DNA of 64,000 nucleotides from Staphylococcus condimenti (GCF_001618885.1 NZ_CP015114.1:434001-498000); one strand, 5' to 3'. Shown: positions 52,312-63,505, counted from the stretch's first letter. Numbers and translations: made by a program. The notes: generated from the letters alone by a model not told the origin.

Positions 52312-52340
52312 ATTTTATCATCTTACAATATTCCTGACTA
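52312..52340 (-). promoter_or_regulatory. promoter of alsT
   Basis: TAGTCA (52335-52340) and TAAAAT (52312-52317) are 17 bases apart, with TG one base before the -10 (extended type), on the minus strand. Confidence 0.65.
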
Positions 52341-52373
52341 TATTTTTTTGAAAAGTATAGAATTTCACTTATT

Positions 52374-52413
52374 AAAAAAGCTGTTTGAGTAGGTCGTAAC
52401 CTATTCAAACAGC
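52374..52413 (-). terminator. terminator of parE-parC
   Basis: GCTGTTTGAATAGGT pairs with ACCTACTCAAACAGC (one mismatch), followed by TTTTTT on the minus strand. Confidence 0.93.
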
Positions 52414-52424
52414 AATTCATTTAA

Positions 52425-54851
52425 TTATTCATCCTTTGAAGTATCAAGCGCACTAACAGATAGTGCATTCACTTCACCGAATTCATCTGTATCCACTACA
52501 AATGAACCATTCGTATATTGTTCAGTAAGATGTATATCGCTTACTTTTCCAGAAAAACTATCTTTATTTGAATAAATAGTATAGATACTTTCTGGGTTTG
52601 TGATAACATCAGCACCAACAATACGATGTGGTCTTGACTTCAATTCTTTCAGAAGCTTGATACCACGTTGTGCTCGTTTGGCTTCTGATAAAACTTTAAA
52701 TCCGATGCGTTTAACAGCACCGCGTTGTGTCGCCATCAATATCGTGTCGTTCGGCTGAATGAGCTGTGTCATTTCTACCACATCATCGTCTTTCAGGTTG
52801 ATAGATTTAACACCAGCTGCACGTAAACCGGTACTAGATAATTCATCTGTTGAATAAGTAAGTGACATACCTGTATGTGTCACAATCGTAATCAGTTGAT
52901 CTGCTTCAATACGCATCACATTGATTAATTCATCATTGTCTTTTAATTTCATCGCAATTAATGGTTTATTAAAGCGTGTTGTTTTAAAGAGTTCAAGTTC
53001 ACTTTTCTTAATCATGCCGTTTTTCGTCGCCATGATATAATCAGCTTTTTGTTTAAAGTCTGGTTCTGTGAAGACATCAAGCACATATTCATCATTTTCA
53101 ATCGGCACGAGTTGTGAAATGTGCTGACCTAAATCTTTCCATTTTACATCTGGCAATTTATGCACTGGAAGATAGAGGTATCGCCCTTTATTCGTAAAGA
53201 CTAAAGCAATATGCTGTGTATTGGTTTCAAGGTGACGCAGTAATGCATCGCCCTCTTTCAAGCCAACTTCATCTACACGATTTGCATTGAAACTACGTAC
53301 AGACGTACGTTTGATATATCCATCGCGAGATAAACTTAAAATAGTTTCTTCGCTTGGAACAATGACTTCTTTAGAAATTTTAATTTCAGCGATTTCCGCT
53401 TCAATACGAGACAAACGATCTGTTTTGAAACGTGTACGAATTTCTTTTAATTCGTCTTTAATCACATTTAACAAAGCATCGTGATTATCTAAAATATTAC
53501 GTAAATCATTAATTTTAGCTTCTAATTCATCATGTTCTTTTTCTAACGCAACAATGTCAGTATTTGTTAGACGATATAATTGTAAAGTCACAATCGCTTC
53601 TGCTTGTTCTTCTGTAAAATCAAATTCAGCTACTAAATTATCTTTTGCATCTTTTTTATTTTTAGAACCGCGGATGATTGCGATGACTTCATCTAATACT
53701 GATAAAGCTTTCATCAAACCTTCTACAATATGCATGCGTTTTTCAGCATGGAATAAATCATAGCGTGTACGTTTAGTGACAACGTCGATTTGGTGATTTA
53801 AATAACTGTCGATAATTTCACGGATTCCCATTAATTTAGGACGGCCGTCACTAATTGCGACCATGTTGAAGTTATAAGAGATTTGTAAATCTGTGTTTTT
53901 ATATAAGAAGTTTAAGATGGCATCGCTATTTACATCTTTCTTCAATTCAATCGCAATACGTAAACCTGTTCTATCTGTTTCATCACGTACTTCAATAATG
54001 CCATCCACACGTTTATCAGCACGTAATTCATCGATTTTTTTCACAAGGGCGCTTTTATTCACTTCATATGGAATTTCAGTGACAATTAATTCTTGGCGTC
54101 CACTTCTTAACGTTTCTGTTTCTACAGTAGAGCGTACAACAATGCGGCCTTTTCCTGTTTCGTAGGCTTTCTTAATGCCGTCTACACCTTGGATAATACC
54201 GCCTGTCGGGAAGTCAGGTCCCTTCACATATTTCATTAATTGGTTGACTGAAATATCAGGATTATCAATATACTTCAGTGTAGCTTGAATGACTTCACCT
54301 AAATTATGCGGCGGAATATCTGTTGCATACCCTGCTGAAATACCTGTAGAACCATTGATTAAAAGGTTCGGGAATCTTGCTGGGAGCACCATAGGTTCTG
54401 TTGTAGTATCATCGTAGTTCGGTACAAAAGGTACTGTGTCTTTATTGATATCACGCAGCAATTCTTCTGATAACTGGCTTAATTTTGCTTCTGTATAACG
54501 CATCGCAGCAGGTGGATCATTATCGATACTACCATTATTACCATGCATCTCAATTAAGACATGACGTAATTTCCATTCTTGACTTAAACGTACCATTGCA
54601 TCATAAACAGATGAATCACCATGCGGGTGGTACTGACCGATAACATCACCGACTGTTTTGGCACTTTTTCGGAAGTTTTTATCGTAAGTGTTACCGCTGT
54701 CGTACATCGCATACAAAATACGACGTTGTACAGGTTTTAATCCGTCACGTACATCAGGTAATGCACGTTCTTGGATGATATATTTACTGTATCTGCCGAA
54801 GCGGTCACCAATTACATCTTCTAACGAAAGGTCTTGGATAATTTCGCTCAA
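52425..54851 (-). CDS. parC: DNA topoisomerase IV subunit A
   Basis: ParC (GrlA) is the strand-breaking subunit of topoisomerase IV, which unlinks daughter chromosomes. The 808-residue protein has the breakage-reunion domain with the active-site Tyr in MRYTEAKLS (about 119) and the quinolone region [15 protein letters not shown] (residues 76-90), then a coiled segment at about 400-480 and a beta-pinwheel C terminus. Ser80 and Asp84 are present, which is the unmutated pattern I know for coagulase-negative staphylococci (S. aureus has Glu84). It overlaps parE by four bases. The acidic end is shorter than GyrA. Confidence 0.96.
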   Translation of the reverse strand: MSEIIQDLSLEDVIGDRFGRYSKYIIQERALPDVRDGLKPVQRRILYAMYDSGNTYDKNFRKSAKTVGDVIGQYHPHGDSSVYDAMVRLSQEWKLRHVLIEMHGNNGSIDNDPPAAMRYTEAKLSQLSEELLRDINKDTVPFVPNYDDTTTEPMVLPARFPNLLINGSTGISAGYATDIPPHNLGEVIQATLKYIDNPDISVNQLMKYVKGPDFPTGGIIQGVDGIKKAYETGKGRIVVRSTVETETLRSGRQELIVTEIPYEVNKSALVKKIDELRADKRVDGIIEVRDETDRTGLRIAIELKKDVNSDAILNFLYKNTDLQISYNFNMVAISDGRPKLMGIREIIDSYLNHQIDVVTKRTRYDLFHAEKRMHIVEGLMKALSVLDEVIAIIRGSKNKKDAKDNLVAEFDFTEEQAEAIVTLQLYRLTNTDIVALEKEHDELEAKINDLRNILDNHDALLNVIKDELKEIRTRFKTDRLSRIEAEIAEIKISKEVIVPSEETILSLSRDGYIKRTSVRSFNANRVDEVGLKEGDALLRHLETNTQHIALVFTNKGRYLYLPVHKLPDVKWKDLGQHISQLVPIENDEYVLDVFTEPDFKQKADYIMATKNGMIKKSELELFKTTRFNKPLIAMKLKDNDELINVMRIEADQLITIVTHTGMSLTYSTDELSSTGLRAAGVKSINLKDDDVVEMTQLIQPNDTILMATQRGAVKRIGFKVLSEAKRAQRGIKLLKELKSRPHRIVGADVITNPESIYTIYSNKDSFSGKVSDIHLTEQYTNGSFVVDTDEFGEVNALSVSALDTSKDE

Positions 54852-56848
54852 TTCTCTTCCTCCTCACCGTATTCATCTTGATCTAATATTTGGATTTCGT
54901 CATTTTCCAAAATACTTTGATCCTCTTGAAGTCCGAATTCAACATGGCGTTCAATCCATTCACGTCTCGGAGCTACTTTATCGCCCATCAGTGTCGTTAC
55001 ACGTTTGGATGAGCGCACTTCATCTTCGACTTGGACTCTGATTAACGTTCTAGTTTCGGGATTCATTGTTGTTTCCCATAATTGGTCAGGGTTCATTTCA
55101 CCTAAACCTTTATAACGCTGCAAGCTGAATCCTTTACCAAGTTTCTTCTGTAATTTTTCTAATTCATCATCTGTCCAAGCATATTCTACTTTTTTAGATT
55201 TGCCTTTTCCTTTTTCTAATTTATAAAGTGGCGGCAATGCGATGAAAACACGTCCTGCTTGTACGAGTGGTTTCATATATTTGAAGAAGAAAGTTAACAA
55301 CAATACTTGGATATGCGCACCGTCTGTATCAGCATCTGTCATAATAATGACACGGTTATAGTTACTGTCTTCAATTTTGAATTCGTTACCAACCCCTGCA
55401 CCGATTGTATGGATGATAGTATTAATCTCTTCGTTTTTAAAGATATCATCTAAACGTGCTTTTTCTGTGTTGATGACTTTACCGCGTAAAGGCAGAATTG
55501 CTTGATATTTACGGTCACGGCCTAATTTAGCTGAACCGCCTGCAGAGTCACCCTCTACAAGATACAATTCTTTTTTCTCAGTATTTTTACTTTGAGCTGG
55601 CGTTAATTTACCCGATAACAATGTATCTTTACGCTTATTTTTCTTGCCTGTACGAGCGTCTTCACGCGCTTTTCGTGCAGCTTCACGGACTTGTTGTGCT
55701 TTTACTGCTTTTTTTACAAGCGCTTTTGAAAGTTGTCCTTTTTCTTCTAAATAATAAGGCAACTTTTCTGCCATTACAGAATCTACAGCACTACGCGCTT
55801 CTGCAGTTCCTAATTTCGACTTTGTTTGTCCTTCGAATTGCAATAGTTCTTCAGGAATACGTACCGAAATAATTGCAGTTAAACCTTCACGAATATCATT
55901 ACCTTCTAAGTTTTTATCTTTTGCTTTCAATTCACCAATTCGACGAGCGTAATCATTAAAGACACGTGTCATCGCTGTTTTGAATCCGACTTCATGTGTT
56001 CCGCCGTCTTTGGTACGTACGTTGTTGACAAAACTCAAGATACTTTCAGAGTATTGGTCATTGTATTGGAAGGCAACATCTACTTCGATACCATGTGATT
56101 CTCCAGAAAATGTAGAAACATCATGTAAAACTTCTTTTCCTTCATTGACGTAACTTACAAATTCCTTGATACCTTCTTCATAATGATAGATTTCTTCTCG
56201 CTCTTTACCAGAACGTAAATCTGTCAAAGTAATTTTTAAATTTTTAAGAAGGAATGCAGACTCTTGCAAACGTTCGCTTAATGTATCGAAGTTGAAGGCT
56301 GTTGTTGATTTGAAGATTTCAGGATCAGGTTTGAAAGTGACTTTCGTACCTTTTTTACGTGTTTTCCCTTTCTTTTCTAATCCTGTTGCAGGCAATCCGC
56401 CTTTATTAAATTTTTGTTCATAAATATATCCATCTCGATATATTTCTACATCCAGCCATTCACTTAATGCATTGACTACTGAAGCACCAACGCCATGCAA
56501 ACCACCAGAAGTTTTATAGCCGCCTTGGCCGAATTTACCGCCGGCGTGCAATATCGTAAAGATAACTTCAACAGTTGGTTTTCCTGATTTATGAATACCC
56601 GTCGGCATACCTCGTCCGTTATCTTCTACTGTAATACTATCATCTTTATTGATAGTTACTTTAATCTCATTACCGAAACCATTCAATACTTCATCGACTG
56701 AATTATCAACGATTTCATATACTAAATGGTGTAAACCTCTTTTATCGGTTGACCCAATATACATCCCCGGTCTTTTGCGGACTGCTTCTAATCCTTCAAG
56801 AACTTGAATTGAATCATCCGAATAATTTTGTCGTTTATTTGTTGCCAA
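54848..56848 (-). CDS. parE: DNA topoisomerase IV subunit B
   Basis: ParE (GrlB) is the ATPase subunit of topoisomerase IV. The 666-residue protein has a GHKL ATPase domain with VDNSVDE (ATP/Mg Asn), EDNGRGMP and [14 protein letters not shown]. The TOPRIM domain has [12 protein letters not shown] and [13 protein letters not shown]. The C-terminal [19 protein letters not shown] is the GyrB/ParE signature. The length is typical for ParE rather than GyrB (about 640). It is the first gene of the operon. The 290-base gap to plsY holds both divergent promoters, but no strong parE promoter was recognised. Confidence 0.96.
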   Translation of the reverse strand: MATNKRQNYSDDSIQVLEGLEAVRKRPGMYIGSTDKRGLHHLVYEIVDNSVDEVLNGFGNEIKVTINKDDSITVEDNGRGMPTGIHKSGKPTVEVIFTILHAGGKFGQGGYKTSGGLHGVGASVVNALSEWLDVEIYRDGYIYEQKFNKGGLPATGLEKKGKTRKKGTKVTFKPDPEIFKSTTAFNFDTLSERLQESAFLLKNLKITLTDLRSGKEREEIYHYEEGIKEFVSYVNEGKEVLHDVSTFSGESHGIEVDVAFQYNDQYSESILSFVNNVRTKDGGTHEVGFKTAMTRVFNDYARRIGELKAKDKNLEGNDIREGLTAIISVRIPEELLQFEGQTKSKLGTAEARSAVDSVMAEKLPYYLEEKGQLSKALVKKAVKAQQVREAARKAREDARTGKKNKRKDTLLSGKLTPAQSKNTEKKELYLVEGDSAGGSAKLGRDRKYQAILPLRGKVINTEKARLDDIFKNEEINTIIHTIGAGVGNEFKIEDSNYNRVIIMTDADTDGAHIQVLLLTFFFKYMKPLVQAGRVFIALPPLYKLEKGKGKSKKVEYAWTDDELEKLQKKLGKGFSLQRYKGLGEMNPDQLWETTMNPETRTLIRVQVEDEVRSSKRVTTLMGDKVAPRREWIERHVEFGLQEDQSILENDEIQILDQDEYGEEEEN

Positions 56849-57097
56849 TCGATTCTTCGCCTCCTACAAACATACGTTCGTTTATAAAACATTACATTAA
56901 ACATTCTTACTTAAAATCTGGCAAATTGCAAGCCAGAAATTATTTTTAATGACGTATCAATTTGAGTTATGTGTAAAATATATTCTTGTGTATACAAATT
57001 TCTATCTTGTATTTTTCATATATTGACGTTTTATTCTATCATTTGTAAAATGTGTAGAAAAATTTCTTTGATAGGTTCTCAAACTATAACTCAGATA

Positions 57098-57106
57098 TGG
57101 TAAAAT
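57098..57106 (+). promoter_or_regulatory. extended -10 promoter of plsY
   Basis: TGGTAAAAT: TAAAAT at 57101-57106 with TG one base upstream. The -35 is poor. It lies 34 bases before the start. Confidence 0.5.
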
Positions 57107-57140
57107 AACGTTATCATCAACAAAGGATGTGTCATGCAAA

Positions 57141-57749
57141 ATGATGATTGTGCTTATGCTTTTGCTCGCCTACCTTGTAGGTTCATTTCCGAGCGGAGTT
57201 ATCATCGGTAAAATTTTCTTCAAGAAAGACATCAGACAATTTGGAAGCGGCAATACAGGCGCCACAAACAGCTTTCGTGTGTTAGGACGACCTGCAGGTT
57301 TTGCCGTAACATTTTTAGATATATTTAAAGGTTTTATTGTGGTTTTCTTCCCGTTATGGTTCCCAGTACATCCGACAGGTTCAATCAGTGAGTTTTTCAC
57401 ACATGGATTAATTGTCGGTGTCTTTGCGATTTTAGGCCATGTTTACCCGATTTTCTTGAAATTTCATGGTGGTAAAGCCGTTGCAACAAGTGCGGGTGTC
57501 GTATTAGGAGTTGCCCCAATATTATTATTAATATTAGCAGCAATTTTCTTCCTTACTTTGTATTTAACAAAATACGTATCTTTATCAAGTATTGTTGCGG
57601 CTATTTGCTGTGTCATCGGATCACTGATTATTCATGATTACATCCTATTGGCCGTAAGTGTGGTTGTAGCAATCCTCTTGATTGTCAGACACCGTTCCAA
57701 TATCGTACGTATCTTTAAAGGTGAGGAACCTAAAATTAAATGGATGTAA
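57141..57749 (+). CDS. plsY: glycerol-3-phosphate acyltransferase PlsY
   Basis: PlsY transfers acyl groups from acyl-phosphate to glycerol-3-phosphate, the first step of phospholipid synthesis. The 202-residue membrane protein has about five helices and the three PlsY motifs: [11 protein letters not shown] (residues about 14-24), [17 protein letters not shown], and [15 protein letters not shown]. The start at ATG 57141 matches the normal length. AAAGGATG lies somewhat far upstream. A GTG at 57129 adds four residues but sits on the ribosome binding site. It is divergent from parE, a common staphylococcal arrangement. Confidence 0.94.
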   Translation: MMIVLMLLLAYLVGSFPSGVIIGKIFFKKDIRQFGSGNTGATNSFRVLGRPAGFAVTFLDIFKGFIVVFFPLWFPVHPTGSISEFFTHGLIVGVFAILGHVYPIFLKFHGGKAVATSAGVVLGVAPILLLILAAIFFLTLYLTKYVSLSSIVAAICCVIGSLIIHDYILLAVSVVVAILLIVRHRSNIVRIFKGEEPKIKWM

Positions 57750-57881
57750 ATGAAACAAACTGGGGCATTTTAATGTTCCGGTTTTTATTATTTTAAATCA
57801 ATTATGAAGAATATTTGTACTCTGAGTAAATTTTTCTAAAAAATTTTGCGATTTCATGTTAAATTACACACCAAAACGGTT

Positions 57882-57887
57882 ATAATG
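57882..57887 (+). promoter_or_regulatory. possible -10 of the YneR-like gene
   Basis: TATAAT at 57882-57887, about 65 bases before the start. The -35 (GTTAAA at 17 bases) is poor. Confidence 0.5.
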
Positions 57888-57952
57888 CATTATATAAATC
57901 ATCACTCACTTTGATTTATAAATATCCGGTAATAATGAGAGGAGTTTTTACC

Positions 57953-58270
57953 ATGGAATTCAAACTTACAGATAACGCAGTGAAATGGTTTAAAGATGAA
58001 TTTGAGTTGCCGCAATCAGATAAAGCTATCAAATTTTTTGTACGTTATGGTGGAGAGAAACAATTAAAACAAGGTTTCAGTCCAGCATTTAACATTGACA
58101 ATAAATCAGATCAAGCCGTAGAAATCGGATTTGAACAAGATTTCAATGGAGTAGATGTCATTATTGCCGAAAAAGACTTATGGTATTTCGATGGTGAAGA
58201 TTTAACTATTGATGTAGATAATCGCGATGAAATAGAATTTGTACACAATAACGCTTCTCATGCGTCATAA
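57953..58270 (+). CDS. HesB/YneR-family protein without cysteines
   Basis: The 105-residue acidic protein matches the YneR subgroup of the HesB/IscA-like fold (LTDNAVKWFKDEF, FFVRYGGEKQLKQGFSPAF, and ending with DVDNRDEIEFVH). IscA-type carriers bind iron-sulfur clusters through three conserved cysteines; this protein has none, so a classical cluster-carrier role is unlikely. An in-frame ATG 42 bases upstream exists. ATG 57953 is preferred because GAGAGGAG precedes it. Monocistronic with a terminator. Function unknown. Confidence 0.85.
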   Translation: MEFKLTDNAVKWFKDEFELPQSDKAIKFFVRYGGEKQLKQGFSPAFNIDNKSDQAVEIGFEQDFNGVDVIIAEKDLWYFDGEDLTIDVDNRDEIEFVHNNASHAS

Positions 58271-58287
58271 AATATAGAGTTAGATTG

Positions 58288-58321
58288 AACGCGCAGTTGT
58301 TAAATCAGCTGCGCGTTTTTA
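58288..58321. terminator. bidirectional terminator
   Basis: AACGCGCAG pairs with CTGCGCGTT and is followed by TTTT, between the converging YneR-like and thioesterase genes. Confidence 0.92.
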
Positions 58322-58325
58322 TTAT

Positions 58326-58787
58326 CTATTCAATTCCGTTTGTAACCTCGAAATTTTCTCCAGCTCTATTTCTTTTTTCAACTTCTTGATAAGTTTCATG
58401 CCAATCTGGAAAATGACGATCTAAACGTATAGGTGTACGTGTATCTTCTGTCATACAAATTAATTCTGTAGAACCTTTTGTAGTAACTTCATCATTTTCA
58501 TTATAAATTTCATAACAATATAACGAGCGAATGCGAGAATAACGTTCTACCCACGTTTTGATTCTTACTTTTTCTGGATAAGTCACAGGTTTAATATACT
58601 TAATATTTAAATCAGTAACAGGTGAGATAATACCGCGTTTTTCCATATCCGCATAATTAAAACCTAACTTGCTAATGTAATCGGTACGTGCGACTTCGAA
58701 CCACGTCGCATAATTACCGTGATAGATGAAGCCCATCTTATCGGTTTCTTGGTATCTTGCTTCAATTTCAGTAATACTATAAATCAT
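58326..58787 (-). CDS. acyl-CoA thioesterase, YbgC/4HBT hotdog family
   Basis: The 153-residue protein has the 4-hydroxybenzoyl-CoA thioesterase signature near its N terminus (RYQETDKMGFIYHGNYATWFE), where a conserved Asp or Glu and His line the active site. The typical YbgC pattern has YxxDTDxxGxVYHxNY; here the usual Asp position is Glu14-Thr-Asp16. Hotdog beta-sheet segments follow (VRIKTWVERYSRIRSLYCYEI). The physiological substrate is unknown. It is a single gene between two terminators. Confidence 0.88.
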   Translation of the reverse strand: MIYSITEIEARYQETDKMGFIYHGNYATWFEVARTDYISKLGFNYADMEKRGIISPVTDLNIKYIKPVTYPEKVRIKTWVERYSRIRSLYCYEIYNENDEVTTKGSTELICMTEDTRTPIRLDRHFPDWHETYQEVEKRNRAGENFEVTNGIE

Positions 58788-58836
58788 GTTTTTACCACGC
58801 TTTCTGTACTCATTTGCTAAATTATCATATCACAAA

Positions 58837-58876
58837 TAAAAGAGACTAAGATAGTAAGGACACTATCTCAGCCTCA
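58837..58876 (-). terminator. terminator of acnA
   Basis: GAGGCTGAGATAGT pairs with ACTATCTTAGTCTC (mismatched), followed by TTTTA on the minus strand. Confidence 0.82.
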
Positions 58877-58906
58877 ATCTATTCAAGTCTAAAGTTAATG
58901 GTTAAC

Positions 58907-61612
58907 TTAAGCGTCTTGTAATTTTTTACGTAATACTAATTGTAAGATACCACCATGACGATAGTAATCTAATTCAACCAGTGAGTCGAAACGAGCGATT
59001 GCTTCAAATTCAACAACTTCGCCTGATTCTTTTTTCGCTGTTACTTTAACTTTGTCATGAGGTTTTACATTTTCATCGATATCAACAGAAATTTCTTCTC
59101 TGCCGTCTAATCCTAGGCTGTCAGCTGATTCGCCATCTAGGAATTGTAATGGAAGTACACCCATCATAACTAAGTTTGAACGGTGAATACGTTCGTAACT
59201 TTGCGCGATAACTGTTTTAACACCTAAAAGGTTTGTACCTTTAGCTGCCCAGTCACGTGAAGATCCCATACCGTAGTCATTGCCTGCTAATACAACTAAG
59301 CCTGTACCGTCTTCTTTGTATTTCATTGCAGCGTCATAAATCGGCATTACTTCATCAGTTGGCCAATAAGTTGTGAAGCCACCTTCTGTACCAGGAGCTA
59401 ATTGGTTTTTAATACGGATATTCGCGAATGTACCACGAACCATTACTTCATGATTACCACGTCTTGAACCGTAAGAGTTGAACTCTCTGATTGGTACATC
59501 GTTTTCTTGCAAGTATTGACCTGCAGGAGTATCTTTACCAATTGCACCGGCTGGTGAAATATGGTCAGTTGTTACAGAATCACCGAATTTACCCATTACA
59601 CGTAAGTTTTTCAATGGTTCGATTGTACCAGGTTCTTTAGATAAACCTTGGAAGAATGTTGGGTTTTGAATGTAAGTTGATTTAGGATCAAAGTCATATA
59701 ATGGCTCATCAGTTACATCAATTTCATTCCACATTTCGTTGTTAGTGTATACATTTGAGTATTCTTCACGGAATAATTCAGGTGTAACAGCACTATCAAC
59801 TGCATCTGCTACTTCTTTAATTGAAGGCCAGATATCTTTCAAGTAAACATCGTTTCCGTCTTTATCTTTACCTAATGAATCATTTTGAAGGTCGATATCA
59901 ACAGTACCTGCTAAAGCATAAGCCACAACTAATGGAGGTGATGCTAAGTAGTTACCTTTTACTAATGGATGGATACGTCCTTCAAAGTTACGGTTACCTG
60001 ATAATACAGAAGTTACTAATAAGTCTTCTCCTGAAATTGCTTTTTCGATTTCTGGTAAAAGCGGACCAGAGTTACCGATACAAGTTGTACAACCATAACC
60101 TACTAAGTTGAATCCTAGTTCATCAAGATATTCTTGTAAACCAGAATCAGCTAAGTAACCTGTTACAACTTTTGAACCTGGTGCTAATGAAGTTTTAACA
60201 AACTCAGGAACTTTCAAGCCTTTTTCAACAGCATTTTTAGCTACTAGACCAGCACCTAACATTACATAAGGGTTAGATGTGTTTGTACATGATGTAATCG
60301 CAGCAATTGCAATATCACCAGTAGTCATTTCAGCAGTTCTGCCATCTTCAAATTCAATTTTAGCTTTTTTATCGAATTCTGATTCATCATAACCAAAGCC
60401 TTGGTTACCTGCTGGTGCAGTTACAGATTTTTCGAATGATTCTTTCATGTCGCCTAATTTAATCAAGTCTTGTGGACGTTTAGGGCCTGATAAAGAAGGT
60501 TCAACAGTAGATAAGTCTAATTCAACAACATCTGTGTATGATGGATCTTCTTTTGTTACATCAAAGAACATATGGTTTTGTTTCAAATATTCTTCAACAA
60601 GTTCAATTTGTTCTTCAGAACGACCTGTTAAACGTAAATATTTAAGAGATTCTTCGTCTACTGGGAAGAAACCACATGTAGCGCCGTATTCAGGAGCCAT
60701 GTTAGCGATTGTAGCACGGTCTGCTAATGGTAAGTGTTGTACACCTGGACCAAAGAATTCAACGAATTTACCTACAACGCCTTTTTTACGTAATTCTTCA
60801 GTTACGCGTAACGCTAAGTCAGTTGCAGTTGCGCCTTGAGGCAATGCATTTGTTAAACGTACACCAATAACTTCTGGAATTGGGAAATATGAAGGTTGGC
60901 CAAGCATACCTGCTTCAGCTTCGATACCGCCAACACCCCAGCCAAGAACGCCAAGACCATTGATCATTGTTGTATGTGAGTCTGTACCTACTAATGTATC
61001 AGGGAAAGCTACTGTTTCGCCGTCTACGTCTCTAGCATGTACAACATTTGCTAAATATTCTAAGTTTACTTGGTGAACGATACCAGTTGCTGGTGGTACT
61101 GCATTGTAGTTATCGAATGCTTTAGTTGCCCAGTTTAAGAATTGATAACGTTCAAAGTTACGATGAAATTCTAATTTCATGTTACGTTGTAAAGCATCAG
61201 GATTAGCATAGCTGTCAACTTGTACAGAGTGGTCAATAACTAAATCAACTGGTACTTCTGGGTTGATTTTGTTAATATCTCCACCTACATCATCCATCGC
61301 TTTACGTAATGAAGCTAAATCTACTACAGCTGGAACACCAGTGAAGTCTTGTAAGATTACGCGTGAAGGTTTGAATGGAACTTCGCCTTCTCCGCCATTG
61401 CCGAATTTTGATAACCCTTCGATATGCTCATCAGTAATAACAAACCCGTCTTCTTGACGCAAAACTGATTCTAACAATACTCGAATTGAGTATGGTAATT
61501 TGTTGATGTTTGTTAAACCTTGTTCTTCTAATGCTTGCAAATCATAATAAGTGTACGTTTTGTCATTAAGAGAAAACGTTTTCTTTGCTTGCTCTTTTAA
61601 GTTAGAAGACAT
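58907..61612 (-). CDS. acnA: aconitate hydratase
   Basis: Aconitase isomerises citrate and isocitrate in the TCA cycle and can act as an RNA-binding iron sensor in relatives. The 901-residue protein is of the AcnA/IRP type. The [4Fe-4S] ligands lie in [11 protein letters not shown] and [14 protein letters not shown]. Other motifs are [25 protein letters not shown] and [13 protein letters not shown] in the swivel domain. An in-frame start 21 bases upstream exists. ATG 61610-61612 follows AGGGGGGATTATAC. Upstream dyads suggest catabolite control. The S. aureus name acnA and the Bacillus name citB refer to the same enzyme. Confidence 0.96.
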   Translation of the reverse strand: MSSNLKEQAKKTFSLNDKTYTYYDLQALEEQGLTNINKLPYSIRVLLESVLRQEDGFVITDEHIEGLSKFGNGGEGEVPFKPSRVILQDFTGVPAVVDLASLRKAMDDVGGDINKINPEVPVDLVIDHSVQVDSYANPDALQRNMKLEFHRNFERYQFLNWATKAFDNYNAVPPATGIVHQVNLEYLANVVHARDVDGETVAFPDTLVGTDSHTTMINGLGVLGWGVGGIEAEAGMLGQPSYFPIPEVIGVRLTNALPQGATATDLALRVTEELRKKGVVGKFVEFFGPGVQHLPLADRATIANMAPEYGATCGFFPVDEESLKYLRLTGRSEEQIELVEEYLKQNHMFFDVTKEDPSYTDVVELDLSTVEPSLSGPKRPQDLIKLGDMKESFEKSVTAPAGNQGFGYDESEFDKKAKIEFEDGRTAEMTTGDIAIAAITSCTNTSNPYVMLGAGLVAKNAVEKGLKVPEFVKTSLAPGSKVVTGYLADSGLQEYLDELGFNLVGYGCTTCIGNSGPLLPEIEKAISGEDLLVTSVLSGNRNFEGRIHPLVKGNYLASPPLVVAYALAGTVDIDLQNDSLGKDKDGNDVYLKDIWPSIKEVADAVDSAVTPELFREEYSNVYTNNEMWNEIDVTDEPLYDFDPKSTYIQNPTFFQGLSKEPGTIEPLKNLRVMGKFGDSVTTDHISPAGAIGKDTPAGQYLQENDVPIREFNSYGSRRGNHEVMVRGTFANIRIKNQLAPGTEGGFTTYWPTDEVMPIYDAAMKYKEDGTGLVVLAGNDYGMGSSRDWAAKGTNLLGVKTVIAQSYERIHRSNLVMMGVLPLQFLDGESADSLGLDGREEISVDIDENVKPHDKVKVTAKKESGEVVEFEAIARFDSLVELDYYRHGGILQLVLRKKLQDA
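61571..61584. promoter_or_regulatory. perfect 14-bp palindrome in acnA codons 10-14, cre-like
   Basis: AGAAAACGTTTTCT is a perfect palindrome with the CG centre of CcpA catabolite-response elements, though it departs from the consensus at two outer positions. It lies about 60 bases downstream of the predicted transcription start. Confidence 0.5.
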
Positions 61613-61651
61613 GTATAATCCCCCCTGATTCAATATTATGCCTTTATCTAA

Positions 61652-61680
61652 ATTGTATAGATATAAGTAAGGGATTACAA
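61652..61680 (-). promoter_or_regulatory. promoter of acnA
   Basis: TTGTAA (61675-61680) and TACAAT (61652-61657) are 17 bases apart on the minus strand. AGAAAACGCTTCT at 61693-61705, just upstream, is a second weak cre-like site. Confidence 0.7.
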
Positions 61681-61734
61681 CTATTAAACAGTAGAAAACG
61701 CTTCTAAATCGTTTTTGTTTTTTAATCAGTAAGT

Positions 61735-61749
61735 ATAAGTATTATTTAT
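61735..61749. promoter_or_regulatory. CcpC/CcpE-type dyad 1 upstream of acnA
   Basis: ATAA-N7-TTAT, the dyad known for CcpC (CcpE in S. aureus) at aconitase promoters, centred about 97 bases before the predicted start. Confidence 0.55.
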
Positions 61750-61766
61750 CATATACACCTCGTGTA

Positions 61767-61781
61767 ATAAGTATCTTTTAT
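61767..61781. promoter_or_regulatory. CcpC/CcpE-type dyad 2 upstream of acnA
   Basis: A second ATAA-N7-TTAT, 32 bases (about three helical turns) from the first. Confidence 0.5.
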
Positions 61782-61821
61782 TGATTGAGAATTGTTTTCA
61801 ATTAACCCTGCTATTTTCAAT

Positions 61822-61855
61822 AAAAAAACTACCCCGCATAATTTGCGAGGTAGTT
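61822..61855 (-). terminator. terminator of opuD
   Basis: AACTACCTCGC pairs with GCGGGGTAGTT (one mismatch), followed by TTTTTTT on the minus strand. Confidence 0.92.
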
Positions 61856-61870
61856 CATTATTACCTAGTA

Positions 61871-63505
61871 TTATGAATGAGATTGTTCTGATTGTTGACG
61901 CGCTTTACGTTTATCTAAAATATCTTCTTCATAATCTTGTTGAGAATATTTTACATATTCTTCTAAGCGATGTTTATTAGGCATTAATGTCAAGCCTAAG
62001 AATTTACGTTCTCGGTTCGCATCTTTGTAGAAGCTGATCATCATCAGTATAACGATAATGGAGAATGGCAACGCACTGATTATCGCAGCACTTTGTAATG
62101 AGTTTAATCCTGTATCTCCACCAGAAAATAACAGAATGAAAGCGATAAGTGATTGTGCAATACCCCATGAAACTTTGATATAAGATGATGGTTCTAACGA
62201 ACCGAATGAAGTTTGCATACCTAAAACGAATGTTGCTGAGTCTGCTGATGTAATAAAGAATGAAGCAATCAACAATAGCGCTACAATAGATAATACAAAG
62301 CCCATTGGCAAGTGATGGAACACACCGAATAATTGAGTTTCAGGCGCCATTTTGAATAATTCATGGTGTTTTTTACCAGTTTCAATTCCTAGTACACCAA
62401 ACACGCTGAACCAAATAAAGCTGACAATTGCTGGTACTAGCAATACGCCTGACATAAATTCTCTGATTGAACGTCCTTTAGAAACACGGGCAATAAATAC
62501 ACCCACGAATGGACTCCAACTTAACCACCAGCCCCAATAGTATAGCGTCCATGATGACATCCATTCACGTTTTTGGGGATTTAATGCCGCAGTGTCAAAA
62601 CTGTTGAATAAGAATGAATTGAATAAGCTACCTGTTGAGCTTGTCATCATATCCAAAATAAGAACTGTTGGTCCGACAATTAAAGCGATAATCATTAATA
62701 TTGCCCCTAATCCAATATTAAGGTTACTCAAATATTGGATACCTCTGCTTAGGCCAGACCAAGCTGAAGCGATAAAGAGAATTGTAACGATAATAATAAT
62801 TACACCTTGAACCCAAACATTGTTTGGAATTCCAAATAAGTAATTTAATCCACCATTGATTTGCAGTGCACCCATACCTAGTGATACAGCAACACCGACA
62901 ACTGTTGCGAATACTGCTAATACGTCAACGATTGTGCCGATAGGTCCATCTACTTTATCTCCTAAAATCGGACGTAAAGTTTTAGATAATAGGCCAGCTT
63001 CTCCTTTTCTAAACTGAGCATAAGCGAGTGCCAAAGCAACTACGCCATATACTGCCCAAGCGTGGAAGCCCCAATGGAAGAAAGAAGAACGTAATGCTTC
63101 CGTATAAGCTTGTGCTGTTTCTGGCTTAGCATTCGGTGGTGCAGCAAAATCTCCCATAGGTTCAGCTGCGCCGTAGAACACTAATCCAATTCCCATTCCA
63201 GCGCTGAATAACATTGCAAACCAAGAAATAGTGTTGAATTCAGGTTTGTCATTCGGTTTCCCTAGTTTAAGTTTACCGATCGGGCTGAAAATCAAGAATA
63301 CACAGAAGAATACGATTATCGTAGTTAGAATTAAGTAATACCAACCCAAATCATTGGTAATCCAAAGTTTGACGCTATTTGTAATTTTGTCAAACTGGCT
63401 AGGAAAGATAGCTCCGGCTAAAACAACGATTAATACTAGAATCGATCCGTAAATAAATACCGGTGATAGCTTCTTGCCATTATTACCATGCTGAGAAGAA
63501 TTCAT
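61871..63505 (-). CDS. opuD: BCCT-family glycine betaine transporter
   Basis: OpuD imports compatible solutes such as glycine betaine with sodium under osmotic stress. The 544-residue protein has twelve membrane helices and BCCT signatures: GMGIGLVFYGAAEPM (betaine/Na site, residues about 95-109), FFHWGFHAWAVYG, and the tryptophan-rich WTLYYWGWWLSWSPFVGVFIARVS around 310-333. The charged C terminus, a candidate osmosensor, is short. A TTG six bases earlier is possible; ATG at 63503-63505 with AAAGGGAG is preferred. A sigma-B-like promoter and the divergent mscL gene fit an osmotic role. Confidence 0.92.
   Translation of the reverse strand: MNSSQHGNNGKKLSPVFIYGSILVLIVVLAGAIFPSQFDKITNSVKLWITNDLGWYYLILTTIIVFFCVFLIFSPIGKLKLGKPNDKPEFNTISWFAMLFSAGMGIGLVFYGAAEPMGDFAAPPNAKPETAQAYTEALRSSFFHWGFHAWAVYGVVALALAYAQFRKGEAGLLSKTLRPILGDKVDGPIGTIVDVLAVFATVVGVAVSLGMGALQINGGLNYLFGIPNNVWVQGVIIIIVTILFIASAWSGLSRGIQYLSNLNIGLGAILMIIALIVGPTVLILDMMTSSTGSLFNSFLFNSFDTAALNPQKREWMSSWTLYYWGWWLSWSPFVGVFIARVSKGRSIREFMSGVLLVPAIVSFIWFSVFGVLGIETGKKHHELFKMAPETQLFGVFHHLPMGFVLSIVALLLIASFFITSADSATFVLGMQTSFGSLEPSSYIKVSWGIAQSLIAFILLFSGGDTGLNSLQSAAIISALPFSIIVILMMISFYKDANRERKFLGLTLMPNKHRLEEYVKYSQQDYEEDILDKRKARQQSEQSHS

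Noticed and set aside
52425..54851. Quinolone-resistance substitution in ParC (Asp84)
   Set aside because: Asp84 with Ser80 is the usual wild-type state in coagulase-negative staphylococci as I know it, not a resistance change.
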